In this document: positions 53,134 through 62,018 of the stretch, one piece after another
Numbering within the stretch: position 1 is the stretch's first letter
How the letters are laid out: each line of letters opens with the position of its first letter
Assembly (NCBI RefSeq): GCF_003337575.1
Contig: NZ_QPJM01000002.1
Span: forward strand, 124,001-188,000
From: Phyllobacterium bourgognense
GTDB lineage: Bacteria > Pseudomonadota > Alphaproteobacteria > Rhizobiales > Rhizobiaceae
DNA: 64,000 bases
Direction of reading: 5' to 3'
Notes under the pieces: generated by a model
Seen by the model: the letters and a program-made list of their open reading frames with translations, nothing else
Databases searched by the model: none
Told to the model about the DNA's origin: nothing
Program-made: the position numbers and the translations under genes

Positions 53134-54042
53134 ATGTCAGCCCCGATGCATCATCCCATTCCGATCCTCGACCTGGATGTGTTGCGTACCTTTGCAATGA
53201 TTGCTGAGACAGGCAGTTTCTCGAGTGCTGCAAATGCTGTGTTTCGTACCCCTTCGGCTGTTTCCATGCAGATCAAGAAACTGGAGGAGACCCTGGGCCA
53301 CGTGCTGCTCGAACGGGACGCGCGTTCGGTCAAACTGACGCCGAGCGGCGAAGTTCTCCTTGGTTATGCAAGGCGCATGCTGGCTCTCAATCGCGAGACA
53401 GTGGCGAAATTTATAGCACCGACGGTTTCGGGTGTCGTTCGGCTCGGTGCGCCAGACGATGTCGGCGAGCGGGTGCTTCCGTTTGTCTTGAAGCGTTTTG
53501 CCGAATCTCACCCGGATGTAACCGTCGATGTAGTTATTGATCAAAGCAATAGTCTGCGCAAACGCCTTGATGAGCAGCGTCTCGACGTCACGTTGGTCAA
53601 TGTCAATGAGACACTGGCCAAGATGGATGACATAGAAGTTCTCATGACTGAGGAGATCATCTGGGCGGGCGCCAAATGTGGGACTGCCCATGAGCGCAAC
53701 CCACTGCCGCTTTCAATGTGGGAAGAGGGGTGCATCTGGCGCGCCAACGCGATTAGTGCGCTGGAAAGTGCGGGCCGTGAATATCGCGTTGCCTATATGA
53801 GTGCCCATACGATGGGGCAGCGTGCGGCAATCGTTGCGGATCTTGCCGTTGCACCTTTTTCGAAGTTCCTTCTGGAAGACAACATGGTACAGCTCGGCGC
53901 TGAGCATGGTCTGCCGCCACTCGGCGAATCCAGGCTCGGCATGCTCGTTGCGAAGAATGCAGGTGCGCATGTTAAAGCTGTCGCACAGCATCTGCGGGTT
54001 TATTTTGAGGGATATGAGCGGACGGGCAAGCTTAGCTGCTAG
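53134..54042 (+). CDS. LysR-family transcriptional regulator (LrhA/HexA-like)
   Basis: 302 aa; GGAG stands before ATG 53134. Residues about 12-70: LDVLRTFAMIAETGSFSSAAN, SAVSMQIKKLEETLGHVLLERD, the LTTR winged helix. Residues about 95-300: periplasmic-binding-like effector domain (VVRLGAPDDVGERVLPFVLKRF). The overall pattern, including RTPSAVSMQIKKLE, is close to LrhA/HexA regulators of motility and virulence. Targets may include the divergent DUF1127-like gene. Confidence 0.9.
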   Translation: MSAPMHHPIPILDLDVLRTFAMIAETGSFSSAANAVFRTPSAVSMQIKKLEETLGHVLLERDARSVKLTPSGEVLLGYARRMLALNRETVAKFIAPTVSGVVRLGAPDDVGERVLPFVLKRFAESHPDVTVDVVIDQSNSLRKRLDEQRLDVTLVNVNETLAKMDDIEVLMTEEIIWAGAKCGTAHERNPLPLSMWEEGCIWRANAISALESAGREYRVAYMSAHTMGQRAAIVADLAVAPFSKFLLEDNMVQLGAEHGLPPLGESRLGMLVAKNAGAHVKAVAQHLRVYFEGYERTGKLSC

Positions 54043-54057
54043 AGACCTTTGCCAATC

Positions 54058-54172
54058 CATCCTGACAGCAATCTGATGCGATTTTCTGCGCTTCCGATGC
54101 TCACGGACCAATGCGTCCGCTGCGCTTCGGTTCTCGAAAACCACACCAGCTGACTCATCAGGTTGAATTCTC
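54058..54172. repeat. Dispersed palindromic repeat, diverged copy D
   Basis: Shares TTTTCTGCG, GATGCTCACG, CGCTTCGGTTCTCGAAAA and a final AATTCTCA with copies A-C, but the arms are more changed. Between convergent LysR and cutC genes. Confidence 0.6.
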
Positions 54173-54182
54173 AAAAGGTCTC

Positions 54183-54905
54183 TTATCTGTTAGCGCAATA
54201 ATGTTTCAATGCCCTGACGAGCTCCAAACTCGTCTGCTTCTGCGAGGCGGTTTCAAAACCGAGGCGCCTTGCTGCTTGGCTTACGAGCGGAGCAGCGACA
54301 GAACAGGATGAATGAATTTCGGAGAACGGAATGCGATCCCACAGCACACCGATATTGCCAATGTTCACGCCGGAACCGGGCATGATCTTGATCCTGCCAG
54401 CAGCAAGTTCGAATGTCGCTTCCAGGTCGTCGACTCCGTCACGCGCGGTCGGCGACCGTCCCGAAGTCAGGATTCGTTCAAATCCAAGCTCGATCGCCAT
54501 GCTGACAGCCTCAGCAAGATCGGGGACGAGATCGAACGCGCGGTGCAGTGTAACACCGAGGCCACCGCATTGCCTGACGAGGCGTTCGAGCGTCGTATAA
54601 TCCAGTTCACCATTGGTGAGGTTGGCGCCGAAGACCACACCAGCAAGCCCAGCGGCGCGCATCACATCGATCTCGCGCAGCATTGCGTCAATGTCGGCTT
54701 CATTAAAAACGAAATTGCCGGGACGCGGACGGATCATGGCGTATATGGGAATAGGGGAGACAGCAGCCTGTCCGATCAGTCCCGGTGTCGGCGTCAGACC
54801 GCCGAGTTCGAGCGCTGAACAGAGTTCAATACGATCGGCTCCTCCGTTGATCGCCGCCGCCAGTCCGGCGGGGCTGTCAACGCAGACTTCGAGCAGGATG
54901 CTCAT
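54183..54905 (-). CDS. cutC: CutC-family protein
   Basis: 240 aa. LLEVCVDSPAGLAAAINGGADRIELCSAL is the standard CutC start, then GGLTPTPGLIGQA, YAMIRPRPGNFVFNEAD, GVVFGANLTNGELD, LHRAFDLV and ILTSGRSPTA. TIM barrel, cytosolic. Linked to copper homeostasis by early genetic work; the biochemical role is unclear. It overlaps the ROK kinase gene by 4 bp (ATGA), a linkage suggesting carbohydrate metabolism. Confidence 0.94.
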   Translation of the reverse strand: MSILLEVCVDSPAGLAAAINGGADRIELCSALELGGLTPTPGLIGQAAVSPIPIYAMIRPRPGNFVFNEADIDAMLREIDVMRAAGLAGVVFGANLTNGELDYTTLERLVRQCGGLGVTLHRAFDLVPDLAEAVSMAIELGFERILTSGRSPTARDGVDDLEATFELAAGRIKIMPGSGVNIGNIGVLWDRIPFSEIHSSCSVAAPLVSQAARRLGFETASQKQTSLELVRALKHYCANR

Positions 54906-55816
54906 TTTGCTATTTCCATCAACCCAAGAACGCCCGCACCGATGAGACCGGGTTCAATCTTCAATTCTGCAGGAACAACCAGTGGTTTATCGGTTGTTCG
55001 CAAGATACGTGCGCGAACTGCCTCATCCAGGCGTTTGATGAGCTCTACAGAGTTGGCGAGCCCGCCGCCAACGGGTACGATAGACGCGCCAACGATGTTG
55101 ATCGTCATCGCGAGCGGGCCGCTGACGACATCTATATAGACCCCAATAGTGCGTTCAGCCGCTGCGTCCCCGGCATTCCACGCCGCTATAATCGCGGTAC
55201 TTGGCAGACCAACGCCGTGCAAGTGAGCGTGCAGTCGTTCCATGCCGCGCGCCGCGCCCACTGCATCAACGCAACCAACCTGGCCGCAGCCGCAGGCATA
55301 GCGTGGAATGACGACGGGCGGATTGCCTGCAAGGGTGGCGGAGACCGGGCCGTGACCCCATTCGCCAGCAAAGCCGCCAGCACCTTCGTGAATTTTGCCG
55401 TTGATAATTAGGCCACCGCCGACACCGGTGCCAAGGATGACACCGAATACAATGCGATGACCGCGTCCCGCGCCAACAACAGCTTCAGATAACGCAAAGC
55501 AATCGGCATCATTGGCGACGAGAACGGGCCTTTGCAGTTTCTCGCTTAGATCGGCAACCAATGTACGGCCATGAATGCATGGAATATTGGCGCAAGTGAT
55601 CTTGCCCGTATCGGAATCAACCACCCCCGCGATGGAAATCGATATCAAGCTTCTGGGGTCAGCGCCTCCATCCGCCGCGATCTTTTCGACGACTGAGGCG
55701 AACGCATCAAAATCGTTCAGCGGCGTCGGGATTTTGGGGAGCGGTCTTATATCTTCGGGTAAATAGGCGATTGCGCCTTTGATGGCGGAACCGCCAATGT
55801 CAAAGCAGGCTATCAT
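54902..55816 (-). CDS. ROK-family sugar kinase
   Basis: 304 aa. ATP-binding CFDIGGSAIKGAIAYL, then GTGVGGGLIINGKIHEGAGGFAGEWGHGPV (substrate Glu/His), and the zinc-type ROK signature CGCGQVGCVDAVGAARGMER. ROK kinases phosphorylate glucose, fructose, allose, N-acetylglucosamine or N-acetylmannosamine in the cytosol. The Cys-rich zinc site is kept. Substrate unknown. Translation is coupled to cutC. Confidence 0.92.
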   Translation of the reverse strand: MIACFDIGGSAIKGAIAYLPEDIRPLPKIPTPLNDFDAFASVVEKIAADGGADPRSLISISIAGVVDSDTGKITCANIPCIHGRTLVADLSEKLQRPVLVANDADCFALSEAVVGAGRGHRIVFGVILGTGVGGGLIINGKIHEGAGGFAGEWGHGPVSATLAGNPPVVIPRYACGCGQVGCVDAVGAARGMERLHAHLHGVGLPSTAIIAAWNAGDAAAERTIGVYIDVVSGPLAMTINIVGASIVPVGGGLANSVELIKRLDEAVRARILRTTDKPLVVPAELKIEPGLIGAGVLGLMEIAK

Positions 55817-55878
55817 GGCAAGCTGTTTCCGGAATCAATCATGGATTTGTGATAGCGGAAATTGACTGTAGGACAAAG

Positions 55879-57963
55879 TTATTCGCGGTTACGCCGTGCT
55901 GCACGTTCCTCGCGCGACCGCCGGCGTGGCGCCGCATCACCGGCAACGCCATCCTCGCTGACGTTTTTGCGCGGCGGCAGCGTTACGGCCTGCGACAGTT
56001 TCGGGAAGGGATCGATCTTGTTGGGCAGCGCCATTGCATTCACGAAGAGCTGCTGGAAGTTCGGTTCCAGCGCAGTCTCGATCTTCTCGATGCGGGCGAC
56101 CTCCCTTTCAATCTCGCGACGATGATTGCGGTTGAGTAATGCCATCAGCGCGCCCGTGCCGGCCGCATTGCCGACAGCCTTCACTTCGGACAAGTCACAG
56201 TCGGGAATGAGACCGAGCACCATGGCATATTTCGGATCGATGAACGAGCCGAAGGCGCCTGCAAAACGAATCGTGTCGACCGTATCGACGCCCTGCTTTT
56301 CCATCAGAAGCTTCACGCCGGCATAAAGGGCGGCCTTGGCGAGTTGAATGGCGCGGATGTCGTTCTGTGTGACTGTAATGCGCGGCTCGCCGTCACGCAG
56401 GAGGTAGGAGAAGGTGCGGCCGTTAGCCATGATGCGCGGGCTCCGCTCAGCCATCGTTCCATCAATGACGCCGTCTTCAGAAATGATGCCTGCAAGATAC
56501 ATCTCCGCGACCACCTCGATGATCGCCGAGCCGCAGATCCCGGTGACCCCGATCGTTTTGGCGGCCTCCTGAAAGCCGTCCTCGTCGGACCACTTGTCGA
56601 CTCCGATTACGCGGAACTTCGGCTCGAGGGTCTGCGGGTCGATGCGCACGCGTTCGATCGCGCCCGGGGCAGCGCGTTGTCCTGATGAAATTTCGGCGCC
56701 TTCAAAGGCTGGGCCGGTAGGTGAGGACGCGGCGACCACTCGGGTGCTATTGCCGAGCACAATCTCGGCATTGGTGCCGACGTCGACGAGCAGCATCATC
56801 TTGTCCTGCCGGTAGGGCCCTTCCGATAGCGTGGCACCCGCTGCATCGGCACCGACATGGCCGGCTATGCAGGGCAGCATATAGAGGCGCGCTCCGAGGG
56901 CGACCTCGATGTCGATCTCCTGCGCCCAGTACTGCAGCGGTCCAGAGACGGCAAGCGCGAACGGTGCCTGACCAAGCTCAGTCGGATCGATGCCGAGGAA
57001 CAGGTGATGCATGATCGGATTGCCGACGAAGACACAGTCGAAGATATCGTGCCGATCGACATTGCCTTCCTCGCAGACCTTGCCGATCAGCTTGTTGACC
57101 GCCTCGCGGACAGCCTTGGTCATCGCCTCGCGTCCGTCGGGATTCATCATCACGTAAGAGACCCGGCTCATCAGGTCTTCGCCAAAGCGGATTTGCGGAT
57201 TCGATGTGCCAGAGGAGGCGACGATGCGGCCAGACAGCAGCGAGACTAAATGCATGGCGATGGTTGTCGAACCGATGTCACAGGCTATGCCGTAGGCTTC
57301 GTTCTTCAGGCCTGGATACAATCCGATGATAAAGGGCCGAGAGGAATCCATGTCACGGTGAATGGCGGCGGTCACTCCCCAATTGCCCTTGCGCAAAATG
57401 CCCTGAACATGGGGGATCAGATGCGATACGATGAGCAGATCCTTCCAGCCCCAGTCTTTTTCCAGCACGGCTTTCAGGCGGTCGAGATCGCCTAAAGGTT
57501 TGTGCATATCGGGTTCCTCAACCTCGACATAGCAAAGCTGGACGGCCGCATTGCGCTCTATAACGCGGTCGGTGGCGGCTTTGCGGACCACCTGCGCGTT
57601 GACCTGGACATCCTGAGGTACGTCAACGACGAGATCGCCCTGTATCGTGGCGGAACAGGAGAGACGGCGCCCTTCGGGCAGGCCGCGCACCCGGTCGTAA
57701 CGATCTTCCTTTGAACCTCTGGGGGAAATGTGGTCGAGTGAGGAGACGATCTTGTGCTTGGCAAAATTGCCTTCCTGCACTTCCACCTGGCAGCGTCCAC
57801 AGGTGGCGCGGCCGCCGCAGACGCTCTCAACGTACACGCCAAGGGTGCGTGCGGCCTCCAAAATGGGTGTACCAACGGCGAAACGTCCGCGTTTACCCGA
57901 TGGCATGAAGAGAACGAGCGCTTCCTTTGCCGACGCCTCTGGTGCTTTGACGGGTGCGTTCAC
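55879..57963 (-). CDS. ASKHA-domain ferredoxin, reductive activator of corrinoid protein (RACo/RamA-like)
   Basis: 694 aa. Residues about 13-105: 2Fe-2S ferredoxin domain with ESVCGGRATCGRCQVEV and RLSCSATI. Residues about 210-640: DUF4445/ASKHA ATPase domain with ACDIGSTTIAMHLVSLL, MMLLVDVGTNAEIVLGN, GSAIIEVVAEMYLAG and FAGAFGSFIDPKYAM. It uses ATP to reduce inactive cob(II)alamin on the corrinoid protein. The C-terminus is a 30-residue basic tail (PRRRSREERAARRNRE). Same strand and direction as the methyltransferase genes upstream. Confidence 0.93.
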   Translation of the reverse strand: MNAPVKAPEASAKEALVLFMPSGKRGRFAVGTPILEAARTLGVYVESVCGGRATCGRCQVEVQEGNFAKHKIVSSLDHISPRGSKEDRYDRVRGLPEGRRLSCSATIQGDLVVDVPQDVQVNAQVVRKAATDRVIERNAAVQLCYVEVEEPDMHKPLGDLDRLKAVLEKDWGWKDLLIVSHLIPHVQGILRKGNWGVTAAIHRDMDSSRPFIIGLYPGLKNEAYGIACDIGSTTIAMHLVSLLSGRIVASSGTSNPQIRFGEDLMSRVSYVMMNPDGREAMTKAVREAVNKLIGKVCEEGNVDRHDIFDCVFVGNPIMHHLFLGIDPTELGQAPFALAVSGPLQYWAQEIDIEVALGARLYMLPCIAGHVGADAAGATLSEGPYRQDKMMLLVDVGTNAEIVLGNSTRVVAASSPTGPAFEGAEISSGQRAAPGAIERVRIDPQTLEPKFRVIGVDKWSDEDGFQEAAKTIGVTGICGSAIIEVVAEMYLAGIISEDGVIDGTMAERSPRIMANGRTFSYLLRDGEPRITVTQNDIRAIQLAKAALYAGVKLLMEKQGVDTVDTIRFAGAFGSFIDPKYAMVLGLIPDCDLSEVKAVGNAAGTGALMALLNRNHRREIEREVARIEKIETALEPNFQQLFVNAMALPNKIDPFPKLSQAVTLPPRKNVSEDGVAGDAAPRRRSREERAARRNRE

Positions 57964-58048
57964 GATCGATACTCCAAAACTTTCAGGCGAGGGGCAGTTT
58001 AGCTGCCTCCCGCCTTTCTATGCTGGTCAGTTTGCGTAACGCAAACCG

Positions 58049-59011
58049 TCAGCCTGCGGCGCCGCGCCGCGCCTCGCGTCCGCCACGACGGCGACCGCCG
58101 CCAGCCGAATCGGCAGGAACGGATACCGATGCAGCTGCACCAGGGGCAGCCGGCTGGTGATCGCGATATTTCTTGATCCAATAGGTGCAATTGGCGTCTG
58201 TGCCGTTGAGAACATTGGCGGCATGAACGGCTTCCATTTCCTGCGGACGGCAAGGATTCATGATCGCCGAGGTCATGCCCGCGCCAATCACCATAGGAAT
58301 GAACCCGGCATTGATGCCGTGACGATGGGGCAGGCCGAAAGAGATGTTCGACAAGCCGCACGTGGTGTTGACTTTCAATTCCTCACGCAGACGGCGCAGC
58401 AGTGCGAAAACCTGACGACCGGCATCACCAAGCGCACCGATCGGCATGACCAGGGGATCGACCACGATGTCATGGGCCGGAATGCCGAAATCGGCGGCGC
58501 GCTCTACGATCTTCTTGGCAACGGCGAAACGAACGTCCGGATCCATGGAAATGCCGGTCTCATCGTTGGAAATGGCAACGACCGGAACATTATACTTCTT
58601 GATCAGCGGGAGAATGGCTTCGAGCTTCTCCTCTTCACCCGTCACGGAATTGACCAGCGGACGGCCCTTGGCGACTTTCAGTGCTGCCTCGATGGCAGCG
58701 CTTACCGAACTGTCGATCGACAAGGGGACATCGACGAGATTCTGAACGATTTCAAGCGTCTGAACAAGAAGACCCGGCTCTGTCGCGTTGGGATCCACCG
58801 CAGTAACACCCGCGTTGACGTCCAGCATCGTCGCGCCTGCGGCGACCTGCTCCAAGGCGTCCTTGATGACTGTATCGAAATTGCCCGTGATCATTTCGGC
58901 GGCCAGTTTCTTACGACCGGTCGGATTGATCCGCTCGCCGATGACGCAGAAAGGCTGATCAAATCCGATGATTATTTCTCTGGTCGCCGAAGCGACGATC
59001 GTACGGGTCAT
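58049..59011 (-). CDS. Methyltetrahydrofolate:corrinoid methyltransferase (MtgA/AcsE-like)
   Basis: 320 aa. Pterin-binding TIM barrel: IIIGFDQPFCVIGERINPTGRKKL start, MLDVNAGVTAVDPN, PLSIDSSVSAAIEAAL, LVNSVTGEEEKLEAILPL, TTCGLSNISFGLPHRH. These enzymes move methyl between methylcorrinoid and THF. The last 40 residues (PGAAASVSVPADSAGGGRRR start) form an Ala/Gly/Arg tail not needed for the fold. 10 bp after metF; 85 bp before the RACo gene. Accepts methyl groups stripped from a methylated amine by an MttB-type enzyme outside the window. Confidence 0.93.
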   Translation of the reverse strand: MTRTIVASATREIIIGFDQPFCVIGERINPTGRKKLAAEMITGNFDTVIKDALEQVAAGATMLDVNAGVTAVDPNATEPGLLVQTLEIVQNLVDVPLSIDSSVSAAIEAALKVAKGRPLVNSVTGEEEKLEAILPLIKKYNVPVVAISNDETGISMDPDVRFAVAKKIVERAADFGIPAHDIVVDPLVMPIGALGDAGRQVFALLRRLREELKVNTTCGLSNISFGLPHRHGINAGFIPMVIGAGMTSAIMNPCRPQEMEAVHAANVLNGTDANCTYWIKKYRDHQPAAPGAAASVSVPADSAGGGRRRGGREARRGAAG

Positions 59012-59021
59012 TCAAGAATCC

Positions 59022-59933
59022 TTAATTCGCGACTGCGTTTGTAGAATAGTGTGCGGTATTCAAACTCCATGAGCCGCGATCAACAAGCCATTCGGATGAC
59101 TTCTTCAATCCACCGAACGGGAAGATATGAATTTGCTTGATGACAGATGTCGGGTTAGCCAAAACGTGCTGCTCGATGGGGCCGACAACACCCTCCGGTG
59201 AGTGGCTTGTGGCGAGCGCTGTCAGTGACAGGGCATTCTTCTTCAGGAAGCTGATCGAATTGCCGACACCGCACATGGCTGCATATTTGATCAGCGTCGT
59301 AATCTTGGCAGGGCCAGCAACGCCGAGATGCACGGGAAGGTCGACACCATGCTGGCGCAGCGATTCCGAATAGCGGATAAAGCGATCAGCATCGAAACCG
59401 AACTGGGTGACAACACGCAGCTTTGCACCAGTACGTTCGCCGAAGTCTTTCTTCAAACGCAGAGCTTCAATCGCAACGGCCTCGGAAAACTCCGGGCTGC
59501 CTTCGGGATGGCCGGCAACGCCCATTTCGGTGATGCCATACTTGTCAAAGAAACCAGTCTCCAACACTTCCATCGTCGAGGAGAACTCACCTGCCTGACG
59601 CTCGAGGCCGCCACCAATGACGAGAACGTCGGTCACGCCGGCTTCTTGCGCGGCTCGGCGGATACGAGTTTCGAGCGCTGCTTTCGTCGTCAGACGGCGT
59701 GAAGCGAAATGCGGGACCGGCTTATAACCAAGCTCATGAATGCGCTTTGCGGCCGCAGTCAGCGTATCGACGCTGTCCGTACCCATATCGGTGATGTAAA
59801 CCCGGGTGCCTGTGGGGAACAGCCCCGGCAAATCCTGGGATTCGATAGCCTGGCGAGCCGCGACTTCAATGGATGCTGCGATCTTGGTCATTTGATCCTG
59901 CTGCGACTTCGCTTTGAATTCATGAATGCTCAT
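59022..59933 (-). CDS. metF: Methylenetetrahydrofolate reductase family protein
   Basis: 303 aa from ATG 59933 (AGGTGG before it; an in-frame GTG lies at 59939). SIEVAARQAIES near the start replaces the usual SFEFFPP, YITDMGTDSVDTLTAAAKRI, PVPHFASRRL, DVLVIGGG and MGVAGHPEGSPEFSE identify the MetF fold; VTQFGFDADRFIRY carries the conserved Gln/Phe. Together with MtgA it would oxidise methyl-THF to methylene-THF for energy, the reverse of the methionine-pathway direction. Overlaps the preceding gene by 14 bp. Confidence 0.9.
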   Translation of the reverse strand: MSIHEFKAKSQQDQMTKIAASIEVAARQAIESQDLPGLFPTGTRVYITDMGTDSVDTLTAAAKRIHELGYKPVPHFASRRLTTKAALETRIRRAAQEAGVTDVLVIGGGLERQAGEFSSTMEVLETGFFDKYGITEMGVAGHPEGSPEFSEAVAIEALRLKKDFGERTGAKLRVVTQFGFDADRFIRYSESLRQHGVDLPVHLGVAGPAKITTLIKYAAMCGVGNSISFLKKNALSLTALATSHSPEGVVGPIEQHVLANPTSVIKQIHIFPFGGLKKSSEWLVDRGSWSLNTAHYSTNAVAN

Positions 59934-60222
59934 GTCCACCTGCCTTTACGAGCGCCACAAGGCGTTCCCGATCATATTCATTGTCAATACGGGCGAGGGC
60001 GCTATCCGCCTCGGTCTCCAGATCATCACTCACAGGCACCGGAGTGCCGCGGCGCCATTCCGCCAGATAGGTATCGGAGTCTTTCGCACCAATGCGCATC
60101 GCACACATGTCGATGGCCTCGGTGAAACGAATCGGAAGCTCGCGCTTGGCTGCCTGACGTCCCTTTTTGACGGTCACTTGAGCGGGAATATCCCGCCAAT
60201 AAACGACAATGAGATCAGCCAT
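59920..60222 (-). CDS. Small virulence-factor-family protein (PF13769-like)
   Basis: 100 aa from ATG 60222 (GGAGG 9 nt before; an ATG at 60231 touches it and is less likely). ADLIVVYWRDIPAQVTVKKGRQAAKREL start and RFTEAIDMCAMRIGAKDSDTYLAEWRRG. This small family, called virulence factor in databases for historical reasons, often lies in the corrinoid/metF clusters of rhizobia. No known activity. It overlaps metF by 14 bp, so it is translated with it. Confidence 0.75.
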   Translation of the reverse strand: MADLIVVYWRDIPAQVTVKKGRQAAKRELPIRFTEAIDMCAMRIGAKDSDTYLAEWRRGTPVPVSDDLETEADSALARIDNEYDRERLVALVKAGGHEHS

Positions 60223-60340
60223 GCAATTCATCCTCCGATGAGGATCCTTTTGCCGGAATATCGGGGGCTAAGCTTGCTATCTCACGACGCGTGCGCACTC
60301 AAATGCGACGTGCGTCATTGGTGTTTTTGCGACAAGGATT

Positions 60341-60614
60341 TAGAGCAAGTTTTATCTATTTGGAGCCAGTTCTGTTTCACGGATGGCGAGACAATCCACG
60401 CGGAAGGTGGCGAGGCCGATGTTTTTCCATCGGACGAAGCCGTCTGACAAGGTGGGTGTCCGCCAGCCGGAAACCCGAAGGGCCGCGTGAATTCGGGCCA
60501 ATTCCATCGGGCTTCGGCGTCGTCCGATGGAAAGGCATCGGCCTCGCCAAACCCCTTGACCTTGTCCGTGAATTCCCCCGGCAGAACGACTCCAAATAGA
60601 CAAAATTTGCTCTA
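60341..60614. repeat. Long inverted-repeat (MITE-like) element
   Basis: 274 bp, the ends TAGAGCAAGTTTTATCTATT and its near-complement (AAATAGACAAAATTTGCTCTA) pair over more than 30 bp; the inner arms TGGCGAGGCCGATG/CCATCGGACGA and their counterpart at about 60523-60549 also pair. The whole stretch folds on itself as an imperfect hairpin. No coding capacity is convincing; frames inside it are arm translations. It sits within the corrinoid gene cluster. Confidence 0.82.
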
Positions 60615-60616
60615 GT

Positions 60617-61288
60617 TCAGAAAGGCCAGAAGGTTGCGGCATAGGCAAGCACATTCGCGGCAACGAAGGCAAAGCCCGTGACAATGCCGATCGAGACGAC
60701 ACCGAGTATCAGTCCGCCCAACATCAATCTGCCGTCACGCTCGCAAAGTGCGATGCCGATAATCGCGGTTGCGAAAGCGGGCAGCCAGTTGGATAGCGGC
60801 ATTGGCAGAACTACAGACAGACCAAGAATGGTGGTAAATGCACCAAGCCAGCGATCACCCTGCTTGCGGCCAAACGGCCAATTGCGCGGCCGGATAAACT
60901 TCTCCAGCCATTCCAGCCACGGAACGACTTTGGCCGATATCAAGCGGAACCGGTCAGGGGAAATGGTTTTCGTTCGCATGAAACTTGGAAGCCAGACAGA
61001 TTCGCGCCCCATCACCATTTGTACCGAAACGAGCACAAGTGGAATTCCGGTAATGACCCCGGTACCTGGTGGAAGCGGGATAAGATTCAAAATGGCAAAA
61101 AATGTGAGGAGCGCGGCAAAACTGCGATCTGTAAACGCTTCTTCGAGCTCGTCGAAAGACACCGGGGCCGTTGCCGCAAGCGACAAATCCCTGAAGACTT
61201 GCGATAGCGTGCGCGGGTCATTGTCTGGTGTCAAAGATCGAGCCACGCGGTCGGGCTTTTTTCTTTCTTCTGCGTCGATTGCTGCCAT
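60617..61288 (-). CDS. exoD: ExoD-like exopolysaccharide biosynthesis protein
   Basis: 223 aa from ATG 61288 (starts at 61318 and 61339 are also possible). TLSQVFRDLSLAATAPVSFDELEEAFTDRS, then four to five membrane segments (AALLTFFAILNLIPLPPGTGVITGIP, LGLSVVLPMPLSNWLPAFATAIIGIAL, LILGVVSIGIVTGFAFVAANVLA) as in rhizobial ExoD, which is needed for alkaline pH tolerance and nodule invasion. Not related to methyl metabolism by sequence. Followed by the inverted-repeat element. Confidence 0.85.
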   Translation of the reverse strand: MAAIDAEERKKPDRVARSLTPDNDPRTLSQVFRDLSLAATAPVSFDELEEAFTDRSFAALLTFFAILNLIPLPPGTGVITGIPLVLVSVQMVMGRESVWLPSFMRTKTISPDRFRLISAKVVPWLEWLEKFIRPRNWPFGRKQGDRWLGAFTTILGLSVVLPMPLSNWLPAFATAIIGIALCERDGRLMLGGLILGVVSIGIVTGFAFVAANVLAYAATFWPF

Positions 61289-61357
61289 CTTCTCGTCTTT
61301 GTTGAAATTTTGACGCATATGGCGCGAGGTAGGTAACATTACAATGACGAAAATACC

Positions 61358-61936
61358 TCAACGCTTCAGTTCGAGTATGTCCATGAGCGATTCGCGAGCG
61401 GGCGAAGGGAACTCAATTCGAAACTCATTTTTTTCCGTCCGGTATGCGTATCCGACTTGATCAACGTCAGGGCCAGCGCTGTAGTTCCGTGGTTTGTTAC
61501 CCAAAGTATAGCCGACACCAAGATAGGTCAGGCGGTTGTCGCCCTCGGTATAAAAGTGTCCCTTCGTGCGTTGTGAACCACTCGTCTTTTCCAATATCCA
61601 TCCTGATCCGTCATCGGTGACACGACATTTGAACCAGCCATAAAGAACCAGTGCTGGTTCCTTGCCCAGCTTTGTTGTCCGACATTTCCAATCGCCGGTC
61701 ATGTCGAAATCTTCACCGAAAGCGAGATGGGGCTTTGCGAGGATTACGTCTAATTGCTTCAAATCGTCGGTGGAGCCGCCTTTTCTTGCGGCGTCGATTG
61801 CCGTTCTCCTCGTCTCTTCGTATTTGTCGAGCTTCGCTTGATCAGGCTTGGTAATAATCCGCGTTATCGCGCCGTCCGCGTGGGCGACAGTTGTGCAAGC
61901 AATAAGGATAATGGTGGCGAATCCAGCGCGAAGCAT
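61358..61936 (-). CDS. Secreted DUF4893-family protein
   Basis: 192 aa. Signal peptide LRAGFATIILIACTTVAHA, then ITKPDQAKLDKYEETRRTAIDAARKG, FDMTGDWKCRTTKLG, LYGWFKCRVTDDGSGWILEKTSGSQRTKGHFY and LGVGYTLGNKPRNYSAG, the pattern of DUF4893. Two Cys may pair. Periplasmic; function unknown. Confidence 0.82.
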   Translation of the reverse strand: MLRAGFATIILIACTTVAHADGAITRIITKPDQAKLDKYEETRRTAIDAARKGGSTDDLKQLDVILAKPHLAFGEDFDMTGDWKCRTTKLGKEPALVLYGWFKCRVTDDGSGWILEKTSGSQRTKGHFYTEGDNRLTYLGVGYTLGNKPRNYSAGPDVDQVGYAYRTEKNEFRIEFPSPARESLMDILELKR

Positions 61937-62018
61937 AATGAATTGATACCTGTCTCGATTTGGTATTCAGGCATACAGACGAAGAAGTCGTTCATCTGAT
62001 GGCGATCAGGAGGAGAAT

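Noticed and set aside
60352-60702. 116-aa minus frame
   Set aside because: Lies inside the long inverted-repeat element and the end of exoD.
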